IMG/VR virus record: IMGVR_UViG_3300010388_000249
Location: 1-50,439 of that record
From: a virus
Length of the DNA: 50,439 nucleotides
Strand: one strand, 5' to 3'
Shown: in pieces, positions 34,535-41,426 of the stretch
Numbering within the stretch: the stretch's first letter is position 1
Layout: the number at the start of each line of letters is the position of its first letter
Translations under genes and position numbers: made by a program
Notes under the pieces: generated by a model
Told to the model about the DNA's origin: nothing
The model's input: the letters and a program-made list of their open reading frames with translations, nothing else
The model's database searches: none

Positions 34535-35290
34535 TTATGCAGCTAAGTCTTGTTTTAGCAATTTGGAGATTGCTTGTACTTCAATATTTACAACACCTAA
34601 CACACCTAATGCTGCCCAACCAAAGAATACAAATCCGTAGTGTAATGGAGCAACAAATAACTCTTCCATAAACCAGAAAGTGTGTCCCCATTCATTTAAT
34701 CCAACGTTTGGAAGAATCATAAATGGACCAATCACAGATACCATGTATTGTAATGGCAAACCTTTTTGGTAGGTAGGTAAGCGTGTTTTAGCATATAAGA
34801 AAGATGCAACGCCTGTGATGATGTAAATTGGATAACTTAAATAGAACTCAATAACATGACTTGGTGTAAAGTCAGTATCACGGACGATTGTTTGATGCCA
34901 TGTACCGTCTTGTTCTGTAAAGTATGATGCACCGTAGTAAATTGCAATGCCATACATTACTAACCAAACCCAGTGTGTAAAATGACGACGTAATTCTTCA
35001 CGCGGTGTAATTGACATTACTTTGCGATCGCGTGTTTTCCAAATATATCCCCATAATACAGAAGCTGTTACTACTTCTAGTACCATTTCGATATATAAGA
35101 AGTTCATCCAGTATGTTTCAAACTCTGGTGCAAATGAGTCTAAACCAGCTGACCATCCATAAACACCCTCATACCAACGAACCCACCCGTAAAATACAAC
35201 GTATAACGCTGCACCAGCAAGCATGTTTGTTTTGTTCAAAAGTGAAGCTTCTTTAGCTTCTGCTTTTACCGTTTCAATTGTAGCTGACAT
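34535..35290 (-). CDS. pmoC: Particulate methane monooxygenase subunit C (PmoC)
   Basis: 251-aa integral membrane protein, close to PmoC of Methylococcus-type methanotrophs (WYEGVYGWSAGLDSFAPE, YFTEQDGTWHQTIVRDTDF, LPNVGLNEWGHTFWFMEELF). Both PmoC copper sites are intact: Asp128, His132, His145 (CuC) and Asn199, His203, His217 (CuD), matching Asp156/His160/His173 and Asn227/His231/His245 of M. capsulatus. The start at 35290 has GGAG before it; an upstream in-frame extension lacks a ribosome binding site. It carries its own sigma70 promoter, leader hairpins and terminator, so it is monocistronic. It likely sustains or alters methane oxidation during infection. AmoC is less likely because of the closer PmoC match. 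Confidence 0.97.
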   Translation of the reverse strand: MSATIETVKAEAKEASLLNKTNMLAGAALYVVFYGWVRWYEGVYGWSAGLDSFAPEFETYWMNFLYIEMVLEVVTASVLWGYIWKTRDRKVMSITPREELRRHFTHWVWLVMYGIAIYYGASYFTEQDGTWHQTIVRDTDFTPSHVIEFYLSYPIYIITGVASFLYAKTRLPTYQKGLPLQYMVSVIGPFMILPNVGLNEWGHTFWFMEELFVAPLHYGFVFFGWAALGVLGVVNIEVQAISKLLKQDLAA

Positions 35291-35323
35291 GTTGTTTCTC
35301 CTAAGCAAGGGAAAAATAAAAAC

Positions 35324-35347
35324 GGAGTTCAACGCCCGTTAAACTCC
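35324..35347 (-). promoter_or_regulatory. pmoC leader hairpin II
   Basis: Minus-strand GGAGTTTAAC-GGGC-GTTGAACTCC: a 10-bp stem with one U-G pair and a tetraloop in the pmoC 5' leader, 34 bp before the ATG. It could stabilise the mRNA 5' end or regulate translation. Confidence 0.6.
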
Positions 35348-35373
35348 AACTCGAGTTAAGTTTATTTAGCAAT

Positions 35374-35396
35374 TAACTGAGTGTTTTACTCAGTTA
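35374..35396 (-). promoter_or_regulatory. pmoC leader hairpin I
   Basis: TAACTGAGT/ACTCAGTTA perfect 9-bp stem with a 5-nt loop, between the pmoC promoter and the second leader hairpin. Confidence 0.6.
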
Positions 35397-35413
35397 TTTA
35401 CTAAGTGTGCTAT

Positions 35414-35441
35414 ATTATACACTAAAAGTTGTATAAGTCAA
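35414..35441 (-). promoter_or_regulatory. sigma70-type promoter for pmoC
   Basis: TTGACT (35441-35436), 16 bp, TATAAT (35419-35414), giving a leader of about 115 nt. It is readable by host RNA polymerase early in infection. Confidence 0.75.
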
Positions 35442-35450
35442 CAAGTAATT

Positions 35451-35636
35451 TTACCTTTCTTCCATTTTTTGTAGTGGAAGGTGATGTCCATCGTGTTTAT
35501 AGTGTCGTTGATAGTAGTGATCAAAATTACCATCTCTGTAGTATTCACGATGTACTGGTTGCTCTGTGCAACCAGTAGACAGGTAAATTACAAACAATAT
35601 ACTAACGCTTAGTAATAATCTCATCAATAAGTCCAT
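35451..35636 (-). CDS. Small lipoprotein
   Basis: 61 aa. A hydrophobic signal segment ([19 protein letters not shown]) ends in a lipobox LSTGC, so Cys23 would be lipidated. The mature part is short, His/Tyr/Arg-rich ([20 protein letters not shown]). The start overlaps the clpP end by 35 bp with GGAGG upstream. Phage lipoproteins of this size serve as outer-membrane spanins or as superinfection-exclusion lipoproteins; the choice cannot be made here. Confidence 0.65.
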   Translation of the reverse strand: MDLLMRLLLSVSILFVIYLSTGCTEQPVHREYYRDGNFDHYYQRHYKHDGHHLPLQKMEER

Positions 35637-36189
35637 ATTCTAAAGCCTCCGTAGCGGACATAAAGCAATCACGCTCCATATCGGCAGCAAATTGCTCAAA
35701 CGTTTTGCCTTTACTGTTGTGATCAACGTAAATCTGTGTTAAAGATTTTTTCATCTTTAAGATTTCTTCAACCTGAATTAACATGTCAGTAGCTTGACCA
35801 CGTGCGCCGCCTGACGGTTGATGAATCATGTGTCGTGCATTTGGTAACATTTTACGCTTACCTGGTGCACCTGCTGTTGCTAACAGTGAGCCCATACTAC
35901 ATGCCTGACCCATTACAATAGTTGCAACATCTGGTTTAATAAATTGCATTGTGTCATAAATTGCAAGTCCTGCTGTAACTACACCACCTGGACTGTTAAT
36001 AAAAAAGCTAATGTCTTCATTGCCTTGACTTTCTAAAAAAAGCAACTGAGCAACAACAATACTTGCAGAATGCTCGTTAACGTCTGTATCAAGCATAACA
36101 ATCCTGTCTTTAAGAAGTCTCGAATAAATGTCATACGAACGTTCACCTTTTGCTTCTGATTCAACAACCATTGGTATTAAAGCTGGCAT
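35602..36189 (-). CDS. clpP: ClpP-type serine protease
   Basis: 195-aa ClpP with catalytic Ser98 (GQACSMGS), His123 (HMIHQPSGG) and Asp174 (MERDCFMS), and the INSPGG handle motif. It forms a barrel that degrades unfolded proteins fed by ClpA/ClpX; here it would use host ATPases since none is in the window. Alternatives are prohead maturation or remodelling of host proteins. GGAG precedes the ATG, and a perfect sigma70 promoter is at 36220-36248. Confidence 0.95.
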   Translation of the reverse strand: MPALIPMVVESEAKGERSYDIYSRLLKDRIVMLDTDVNEHSASIVVAQLLFLESQGNEDISFFINSPGGVVTAGLAIYDTMQFIKPDVATIVMGQACSMGSLLATAGAPGKRKMLPNARHMIHQPSGGARGQATDMLIQVEEILKMKKSLTQIYVDHNSKGKTFEQFAADMERDCFMSATEALEYGLIDEIITKR

Positions 36190-36219
36190 ATATATCTCCT
36201 GTTAAGTAATAAAAATAAA

Positions 36220-36248
36220 ATTATACAGCAATTAGCAAGTATTGTCAA
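36220..36248 (-). promoter_or_regulatory. sigma70-type promoter for clpP
   Basis: TTGACA (36248-36243), 17 bp, TATAAT (36225-36220). Confidence 0.75.
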
Positions 36249-36249
36249 G

Positions 36250-36483
36250 CTAACGTTTAGCGTTGACAACCGTAATTGCAGGACCGTTACTAACAAAGCT
36301 TAGTTGACCCATATACCCTTCAAATTGATGGCCGTTCCAATCAAGATGCAACTTAATGTTTTTCTCAATTACAACATTAAGATGTTTCTTTTCTTTAAAT
36401 GATTCAACTGCTGCTACCATCTTTTTTCCATTATCTTCACAGATAATTTCGCAAGTGTCATCTACATATTCTCGTCGTTGCAT
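36250..36483 (-). CDS. Hypothetical protein
   Basis: 77 aa, mixed beta/alpha prediction with EYVDDTCEIICEDNGKKMVA and LNVVIEKNIKLHLDWNGHQF. No recognised domain or motif. It follows the Fis-like gene by 7 bp and has AGGTG before the ATG, so it is probably in one operon with it. Confidence 0.5.
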   Translation of the reverse strand: MQRREYVDDTCEIICEDNGKKMVAAVESFKEKKHLNVVIEKNIKLHLDWNGHQFEGYMGQLSFVSNGPAITVVNAKR

Positions 36484-36490
36484 ATTGCAC

Positions 36491-36829
36491 CTATAGTTGA
36501 ATGTTAAGTTCGGCTACTTTTTTAGTAATAGTATTTCGGCCATATCCTAAAATTGTAGCAGTTTCTTGTCGTTTGTTGCAATTAAACTCGAGAGCAGTTT
36601 TAATTAAAACATGTTCAGCGTCTGCACCAATGTTTTTAATCTCTTCATCTTTTTCAACTAGCATTCGAATAAGTTCAGTACGCAACATGTCTTTCCATGT
36701 TTTATTAGATGCGTTAATAATTGCCTGGTAATCATGAACTTGTCCTTCAAGTTCTTTAATCTTTTCTTCTAAGCTTCGAATATGATTATCAATTTGCGTA
36801 AGTGTTAGATTTCTTGTATCTATAGTCAT
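36491..36829 (-). CDS. Fis-like DNA-binding protein with coiled coil
   Basis: 112 aa. Residues 15-60 are a heptad-rich coiled coil (IRSLEEKIKELEGQVHDYQA). The C-terminus HVLIKTALEFNCNKRQETAT followed by ILGYGRNTITKKVAEL matches the Fis/NtrC-type HTH (..ALE.t.GNq..AA..LGI.RNTL.KKL.eL). Host Fis bends DNA and modulates rRNA, tRNA and phage promoters, so this may be a phage transcription or nucleoid regulator. TGAGGA lies before the ATG. Confidence 0.7.
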   Translation of the reverse strand: MTIDTRNLTLTQIDNHIRSLEEKIKELEGQVHDYQAIINASNKTWKDMLRTELIRMLVEKDEEIKNIGADAEHVLIKTALEFNCNKRQETATILGYGRNTITKKVAELNIQL

Positions 36830-36836
36830 AGTGTCC

Positions 36837-37616
36837 TCATATAGTAATGTATTTTAATTTGAATTCAGCAAAGGATGGTTCATGTGGGTAACCTCTTGCG
36901 TTATTAAGTAGTACACAGTCATTTACAACTGGAGTTTTAGGATCGTGCTGATGGCCAAAAACCGCATAATCAAAATTAGTTAACAAGTAATCTAAATTAG
37001 AACCAAACAGTCCATTCATAATCTCGTCATTCTTATAGTGATCGGCTGTTGTTTGGAATGACGGTGAATGATGTGTGATTAAGATGTTATTGTCATATCC
37101 ACTTTTATCAACTTGTTCTACCCATTTAACAAAATGTTTGTGACGCTCAAGAATATCAGCTACTGTAATACGAGTATCACCGTTATAAATAACCCGATAG
37201 TCATTTATCATTGTTGGAGCACGCATTATTGTAAACGGATCTTCTTTGTTATAATTGGTCCATAGTGTTCCGCCTACAAATAAATTATTGTCAATAACAA
37301 TATAATCACCATCAAGAATATGAAAATTTTTGTATGGTAGTAATTCGCGTAATGTAGTCACTGCTTCGTTAATGTACGAACCATAATATTCATGATTTCC
37401 CATAACCATAAGAACATGCTTAAACTTAGAAGTAACAGCATCAAAAAAATTTGTAATACCATCAGTGTCATCTGTCCGATTTGATTCTTTATGTCTTTTA
37501 AATCTTGATACATTAAGTATGTCTCCTGCAAGGATTAAAACATCGGCTGGTTCAATGTTTTCTAGATGCAAATCTCTAAATTCAAAATGCAAATCTGATG
37601 CATACGCAATTTTCAT
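36837..37616 (-). CDS. Calcineurin-like metallophosphoesterase
   Basis: 259 aa with the full two-metal phosphoesterase motif series: D8-L-H10, AGDI, GNHEYY, ITHHSP and FGHQHD. These enzymes hydrolyse phosphomonoesters, phosphodiesters or cyclic nucleotides; the substrate cannot be read. Strong GGAGG upstream. Sits with IF-1 and a second phosphoesterase gene at 38239. Confidence 0.85.
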   Translation of the reverse strand: MKIAYASDLHFEFRDLHLENIEPADVLILAGDILNVSRFKRHKESNRTDDTDGITNFFDAVTSKFKHVLMVMGNHEYYGSYINEAVTTLRELLPYKNFHILDGDYIVIDNNLFVGGTLWTNYNKEDPFTIMRAPTMINDYRVIYNGDTRITVADILERHKHFVKWVEQVDKSGYDNNILITHHSPSFQTTADHYKNDEIMNGLFGSNLDYLLTNFDYAVFGHQHDPKTPVVNDCVLLNNARGYPHEPSFAEFKLKYITI

Positions 37617-37624
37617 TAACCCTC

Positions 37625-37843
37625 CTACAATCTATATGTTACGCGACCCTTATTTAAATCATAACCGGAAACTTCAATTTTAACTCTGTCGCCTTGTATA
37701 ACTCTAATCTTGTGTCGTTTAAGTTTACCGCTAGTGTAGCACACTAGTACATGTTCGCTGTTATCAACTCTAACCCTAAACATGTTTCCTGGTAGTACTT
37801 CATCTACTTTACCTGTAAATTCTATTATATCTTCTTTACTCAT
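37625..37843 (-). CDS. infA: Translation initiation factor IF-1 homologue
   Basis: 72 aa, exactly the usual IF-1 length. MSKEDIIEFTGKVDEVLPGN, MFRVRVDNSEHVLVCYTSGKLKR, IRVIQGDRVKIEVSGYDLNKGRVTYR align along the whole OB-fold of bacterial IF-1 (..KEDnIEm.G.V.E.LPN.mFRVeL.NGh.v.a..SGKmRk..IRil.GDkV.vElsPYDL.kGRI.yR). IF-1 sits in the 30S A site and steers initiation. A phage copy could alter start-site choice or replace host factor. GGAG before the ATG. Confidence 0.93.
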   Translation of the reverse strand: MSKEDIIEFTGKVDEVLPGNMFRVRVDNSEHVLVCYTSGKLKRHKIRVIQGDRVKIEVSGYDLNKGRVTYRL

Positions 37844-37855
37844 ATATCTCCTAAG

Positions 37856-38182
37856 TTATTTGTGATAACTGCCTTGAAAACAATGACGCAGTTCATGCCC
37901 GAGTGTCCAAAAGTCAGTGGTAAATGGTGTAACTATAATACATGTATTTCCTTGTAGATTTACATCCCAAAAAGAACAACCATCAATTGCATAGTTGTAT
38001 CCCGGAAACCCTCTGCGTTTACTTTCTTTATCACAAGTTGCTAAAACATTAGCAACTTGTATCCATTTAACCTGTGTGTTATCTGTAAAGTTAGCTTTGC
38101 CGCTAAATTTATCATACGGCGTTTCATCTGCTGATACAATAAATGAAGTTGTTAATAACGCTGCAAGAAATACATGTTTCAT
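37856..38182 (-). CDS. Secreted small protein with HExxH motif
   Basis: 108 aa from the ATG at 38182 (AGGTAAC upstream); the longer frame to 38203 adds residues ahead of the signal peptide. Signal peptide MKHVFLAALLTTSFIVSA then a mature domain with four cysteines and a C-terminal GHELRHCFQGSYH, matching the zincin HExxH signature. It could be a periplasmic metalloprotease-like protein, perhaps for lysis or envelope modification; a third zinc ligand is not certain. Confidence 0.6.
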   Translation of the reverse strand: MKHVFLAALLTTSFIVSADETPYDKFSGKANFTDNTQVKWIQVANVLATCDKESKRRGFPGYNYAIDGCSFWDVNLQGNTCIIVTPFTTDFWTLGHELRHCFQGSYHK

Positions 38183-38213
38183 ATAGTTACCTGTGTGTTG
38201 CAAATAAAATACT

Positions 38214-38242
38214 ATTATAGTACATTTTATGTGCTACGTCAA
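38214..38242 (-). promoter_or_regulatory. sigma70-type promoter
   Basis: TTGACG (38242-38237), 17 bp, TATAAT (38219-38214), ahead of the secreted HExxH protein and IF-1/phosphoesterase/Fis-like genes. Confidence 0.7.
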
Positions 38243-38769
38243 ACGTTATTTAGTTCTTTTACTTGTGCGATCATATCATGTAGTAATACTGGTCTAAAGT
38301 CATGATGTTCGACGCATACATTTACATACCTACGATCTGGTTTATTACCATCCATAACAATATTGCTATGTAAATGCCCGTGTAATTGTCCACTCCATCT
38401 GTTCATTTCGCAAGGGTGAATAGGAATATGGCTCAACAGTACATTTTGTTGTACATGGTAAGCTCTAATATCTCTAAAGTAAGGAGTATATTCATCAAGT
38501 CTAAAGATATCGTGGTTACCTTTAATAAGAACCATATCTTTACAGTGTAATCTTGCTAGAGTTGGTAATGCCCTGCGGTTGATTGCAACATCACCTAGAA
38601 TATAGAGTTTGTCATTAGGTTTAACAGTTTCGTTAAATCGTTTAACAAGTTCTTCATCCATTTCCTCGTAGGTATCCCAAGGACGCACTTTGGTTCCATC
38701 TGGTTTTACAAATTTACAAATACCAACGTGCCCAAAGTGTGGATCTGATGTTACCCATACATCTTGCAT
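38239..38769 (-). CDS. Second metallophosphoesterase
   Basis: 176 aa from the ATG at 38769 (AGGAGAAATA upstream). Motifs TSDPHFGH, YILGDVAI, IKGNHD, LSHIPIH and LHGHLHS are those of the small calcineurin-like phosphoesterases common in phages. It immediately follows the polynucleotide-kinase-like gene, so the pair could act on RNA or DNA ends (kinase plus phosphatase), an inference from position. Substrate unknown. Confidence 0.85.
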   Translation of the reverse strand: MQDVWVTSDPHFGHVGICKFVKPDGTKVRPWDTYEEMDEELVKRFNETVKPNDKLYILGDVAINRRALPTLARLHCKDMVLIKGNHDIFRLDEYTPYFRDIRAYHVQQNVLLSHIPIHPCEMNRWSGQLHGHLHSNIVMDGNKPDRRYVNVCVEHHDFRPVLLHDMIAQVKELNNV

Positions 38770-38777
38770 TATTTCTC

Positions 38778-39239
38778 CTATACGTGCCAAATTTCATCAA
38801 AGCCTTCTTCAGTAGTTGGCATTTGAAAATTATTAATCATACTTGTTATAATCGATTCAGAAATTTCTTTACCTGGTCGATTAGCTAATCGTCTAGCTAG
38901 TTCTTCATCATCGGGTTTTGAAAACACTACTGCAATCTTTTTATAACACGGAAACAACTTTAATTTAGAAGCTCGTGATTTAATGCTCATATTGGTTTGA
39001 TCCCATATAGCATCACTTTCTGCCACATTTGCAGTAATAGCTCGTTTAGTTAGCAATTGAGTTGCAGTCTTAACATATTCATTAAATACTTCGTTGTATG
39101 TTTTTCCGACAGACGTTGCATACTCTTCTATAAAGTTATCCGAGCTAAGATATACACAATTTTTAGACCAACTTTGATTATTAACCCATGTAGATTTACC
39201 TGACCCAGGCACACCTACCAACATATATAGTGTACTCAT
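38778..39239 (-). CDS. P-loop kinase, polynucleotide kinase-like
   Basis: 153 aa from the ATG at 39239, which overlaps the preceding stop (ATGA). Walker A GVPGSGKST (residues 9-17), an early YLSSDN with the catalytic-type Asp, and DQTNMSIKSRASKL resemble the 5'-kinase domain of T4 PNKP and related AAA_33 proteins. The T4 phosphatase domain is missing. With the RNA ligase at 48979 it could heal broken RNA ends. Confidence 0.75.
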   Translation of the reverse strand: MSTLYMLVGVPGSGKSTWVNNQSWSKNCVYLSSDNFIEEYATSVGKTYNEVFNEYVKTATQLLTKRAITANVAESDAIWDQTNMSIKSRASKLKLFPCYKKIAVVFSKPDDEELARRLANRPGKEISESIITSMINNFQMPTTEEGFDEIWHV

Positions 39240-39664
39240 TGTTTGTTTAACTCCCATAATTCTGCATATAAGTATTTTGACTTTGGTGCTTTACCATGTA
39301 TAGATTTTAACGTATTGCCGTTGTCACTTACTGTAAAGTACATAGGATCAGTGTTACTTCCTAATTGCCCCATGCAAGTAGTTTTATCAAATGTAAATGG
39401 CACAACACCGACTGTTTCTTGAACTGCAGGCGTACCAGTTCCTGTTGCTGCATAATACTCTTTTACTACAGTCATAGTATTGCCGGAAAATACAATTGAA
39501 ACAATATGATATTCAATATAACTAATAACTGCTACATTATTAATAAAAGATTGCTCAGTATATTGTCCTGATCCTGAATATTTACCAGATATAGATGACG
39601 GGCAAACTGCATTAGCTGTTAACGTAGTTAATCCAAGTGCAGTTGCTAAAAGTAAACGTTTCAT
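39236..39664 (-). CDS. Secreted/periplasmic protein of unknown function
   Basis: 142 aa with a clear Sec signal peptide (MKRLLLATALGLTTLTANA, cleavage before VCPSS) and a beta-rich mature domain with two cysteines. No known motif. Well-formed AGGAG before the ATG; transcribed from the sigma70 promoter at 39696-39723. Coupled to the kinase by ATGA. Confidence 0.6.
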   Translation of the reverse strand: MKRLLLATALGLTTLTANAVCPSSISGKYSGSGQYTEQSFINNVAVISYIEYHIVSIVFSGNTMTVVKEYYAATGTGTPAVQETVGVVPFTFDKTTCMGQLGSNTDPMYFTVSDNGNTLKSIHGKAPKSKYLYAELWELNKQ

Positions 39665-39695
39665 GTGCGCTCCTGTTGTTGTTAAGTATGCGTAT

Positions 39696-39723
39696 ATTAT
39701 ATATTGTATAACGCAATTGTCAA
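39696..39723 (-). promoter_or_regulatory. sigma70-type promoter
   Basis: TTGACA (39723-39718), 16 bp, TATAAT (39701-39696), ahead of the secreted protein and kinase operon. Confidence 0.7.
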
Positions 39724-39734
39724 TAAATATTTAC

Positions 39735-40043
39735 ATGAAACCACGAGAATTAAACACCATACTTAATAGATTAAGACAGTCTGCTAAAAAACGCGGAATT
39801 GAATTTAATTTAACTACTTTAGATTTAGACGAAATTGGGATTCCGATTTCATGTCCTGTATTAGGAATACCGTTAAAATGGAATAATGGAAAAGCTGAGG
39901 ATGATTCTTATTCTGTTGATAGAATAGATTCAACAAAAGGATATGTGAAAGACAATATACAATTTATGTCTGTGAAAGCAAATCGCGCCAAAAACAACTT
40001 AACTAGCGCAGAACTAAAGTTACTTAGTACTTACTACAAATAA
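39735..40043 (+). CDS. Putative HNH-like endonuclease
   Basis: 102 aa from the ATG at 39735. The central block SCPVLGIPLKW, then SYSVDRIDSTKGYVKDNIQF and MSVKANRAKNNLT matches a small phage family with an HNH/EndoVII-like DRID..KGYV..N core. Such genes are often selfish endonucleases; no Shine-Dalgarno is evident. It is one of the few plus-strand genes right of 30 kb, which fits insertion as a mobile unit. Confidence 0.6.
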   Translation: MKPRELNTILNRLRQSAKKRGIEFNLTTLDLDEIGIPISCPVLGIPLKWNNGKAEDDSYSVDRIDSTKGYVKDNIQFMSVKANRAKNNLTSAELKLLSTYYK

Positions 40044-40044
40044 A

Positions 40045-40072
40045 AAAAATGCGCTTGTTACAGCGCATTTTT
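40045..40072. terminator. Bidirectional intrinsic terminator
   Basis: AAAAATGCGCT/AGCGCATTTTT stem with 6-nt loop and A/T flanks, between the convergent HNH-like gene (ends 40043) and the RTX-like gene (ends 40099). Confidence 0.85.
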
Positions 40073-40098
40073 ATTGTGAATTTTAAAACAGTTTTTGT

Positions 40099-41274
40099 TT
40101 ATAGTGCAACAAAGTCTGTAGCAGTTAAGCTATTAACGCCTGTTAGTAACACTGAAAATTCAGGATCAATATCTGCATCTGTGTTACCATATAAAATACG
40201 AGCAGCACTATCAAACCGTAATTGTCCAGGTGCATCAAATGCTAAACTTCCAATAAAGTCAAATGCATCATTTACAGGTGTAACTGCATCATTTGTAGTG
40301 TTAGCGTCAATCCCTGCAACATCTAATTTATCTTTTTGTGAAGATGAAAAATCAGTAACTGTGTCACGATTAGATAATAAAATACCTGAGTTAGAAGTGC
40401 TTGCAAATACAAACTTATCGGCACCCTTGCCGCCTGTTAATTTATCAAGTGCTATAGTACTAGTAATAGTGTCATTACCTACCGAATAAACTTTAGTAGT
40501 TGCTCCTGACGTAACTGTTTCAGTTGCACCTTTACCGTCAACAAATGATGCTACAGCAGAAATTGACTTGTTAACGTCTGCAGATGTTAATTTGTAAGTT
40601 GGATTAACTGCATCTGTAATAGCAACTCCATCACGCAACCACTGATAACTAAATGTACCTAAACCATCTGCATCTTTAATTTTATCAGTTAGTGTTAGGG
40701 TAGTATCAACTACAGGCAACCCTGAAATAGTTAATGCACCAGTTGCTTTAGAGTTTAATGAAATTAAATCGCTAACACTAGTAACTGATTCTTTAGCACC
40801 GAATCCATCTACATAACTTGCTTTAACACTAATATTCTTATTATTGTCAGCAGCAGTTAACGTATAAGTATCAGTAGTTGCAGTAGAAATAACTTTGCCA
40901 TTACGTAACCATTGATACTGAATAGTACCTAATCCGTCAAGATCAGTAAGAGTGTTAGTTGCTGTTAAAACAGTACCTGGACGAATAACATCCGTAATAC
41001 CAGAAATTGTTACATCTCCAACAGATGCATCATTTACATTGGCTACTCGTAATGCAGGAGAAATTTCAGTTGATGCATTTCCGATAGTAGTAGCAACCTT
41101 AATACGGTGTCCTACATCAGATTGCGTTAATAAATATGAATCAGTTGTTGCACCAGGAATTACGTTTCCGTCTCTGTACCAAAGGTAAGACACTGGCACA
41201 CTTTCATCTTGAGCTTCAATGCTTGAAAATAAAGTGTCGTTTTGTTTCACTGATGTAATTAATTTTGATGTCAT
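40099..41274 (-). CDS. Ig-like repeat protein with RTX/serralysin-type C-terminus (type I secretion candidate)
   Basis: 391 aa without an N-terminal signal peptide. Three or so Ig-like modules repeat DxDGLGTxxYQWLRxGxxI..TYxLTxADvxxxIsvxxSyvDG. The C-terminal 140 residues follow the peptidase M10 serralysin C-terminal pattern: NDTIT, LTGGKGADKFVF, NRDTVTDFSSSQKDKLDVAG and an aromatic/hydrophobic terminus (FSVLLTGVNSLTATDFVAL). Host proteins with this end leave the cell through type I secretion. Either the phage uses host T1SS to secrete it or the module serves in the virion. AAGGAA before the ATG. Confidence 0.75.
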   Translation of the reverse strand: MTSKLITSVKQNDTLFSSIEAQDESVPVSYLWYRDGNVIPGATTDSYLLTQSDVGHRIKVATTIGNASTEISPALRVANVNDASVGDVTISGITDVIRPGTVLTATNTLTDLDGLGTIQYQWLRNGKVISTATTDTYTLTAADNNKNISVKASYVDGFGAKESVTSVSDLISLNSKATGALTISGLPVVDTTLTLTDKIKDADGLGTFSYQWLRDGVAITDAVNPTYKLTSADVNKSISAVASFVDGKGATETVTSGATTKVYSVGNDTITSTIALDKLTGGKGADKFVFASTSNSGILLSNRDTVTDFSSSQKDKLDVAGIDANTTNDAVTPVNDAFDFIGSLAFDAPGQLRFDSAARILYGNTDADIDPEFSVLLTGVNSLTATDFVAL

Positions 41275-41331
41275 AGTTTTCCTTATTGTTTTAATTGTTA
41301 ATAAAAGTGTAGTTGTTCTTTTGTGTCAGGT

Positions 41332-41426
41332 ACAACTACTAAACCCCGTGAGAGCAGCCCATTCCAGTCATTTCGCTTCAGCCGAGGCAGAGTACTTAAA
41401 TTAAGTGCTGGATCTGCAGTAGTTGT
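41332..41426 (-). ncRNA. Candidate structured RNA next to the Ro-like gene
   Basis: ACAACTACT (41332-41340) and AGTAGTTGT (41418-41426) form a perfect 9-bp closing stem. Inside (minus strand) are GCAGA/TCTGC, a small ACTTA/TAAGT hairpin and a possible UCCAG/CUGGA long-range pair. A third copy, GTAGTTGT at 41309-41316, can compete for the same arm, like an attenuator switch. It begins at the stop codon of the DUF2828/Ro60-like gene; bacterial Ro proteins often have Y RNAs beside them, so a Y-RNA-like role is possible but unproven. Confidence 0.45.

Noticed and set aside
34535-35290. Ammonia monooxygenase subunit C
   Set aside because: The N-terminal WYEGVYGWSAGLD and PREELRR segments follow methanotroph PmoC rather than AmoC as I remember them.
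39722-39729. AATAAATA as a late promoter for the HNH-like gene
   Set aside because: It lies only 5 bp before the ATG, which would give a leaderless mRNA, and it overlaps the -35 of the opposite promoter; kept out as unsupported.
41332-41426. Resemblance of GGCTGAAG...GGGTTTAG to the 23S peptidyl-transferase region
   Set aside because: Only short scattered matches without the right spacing, unlike the long GTPase-centre match at 45458-45766.
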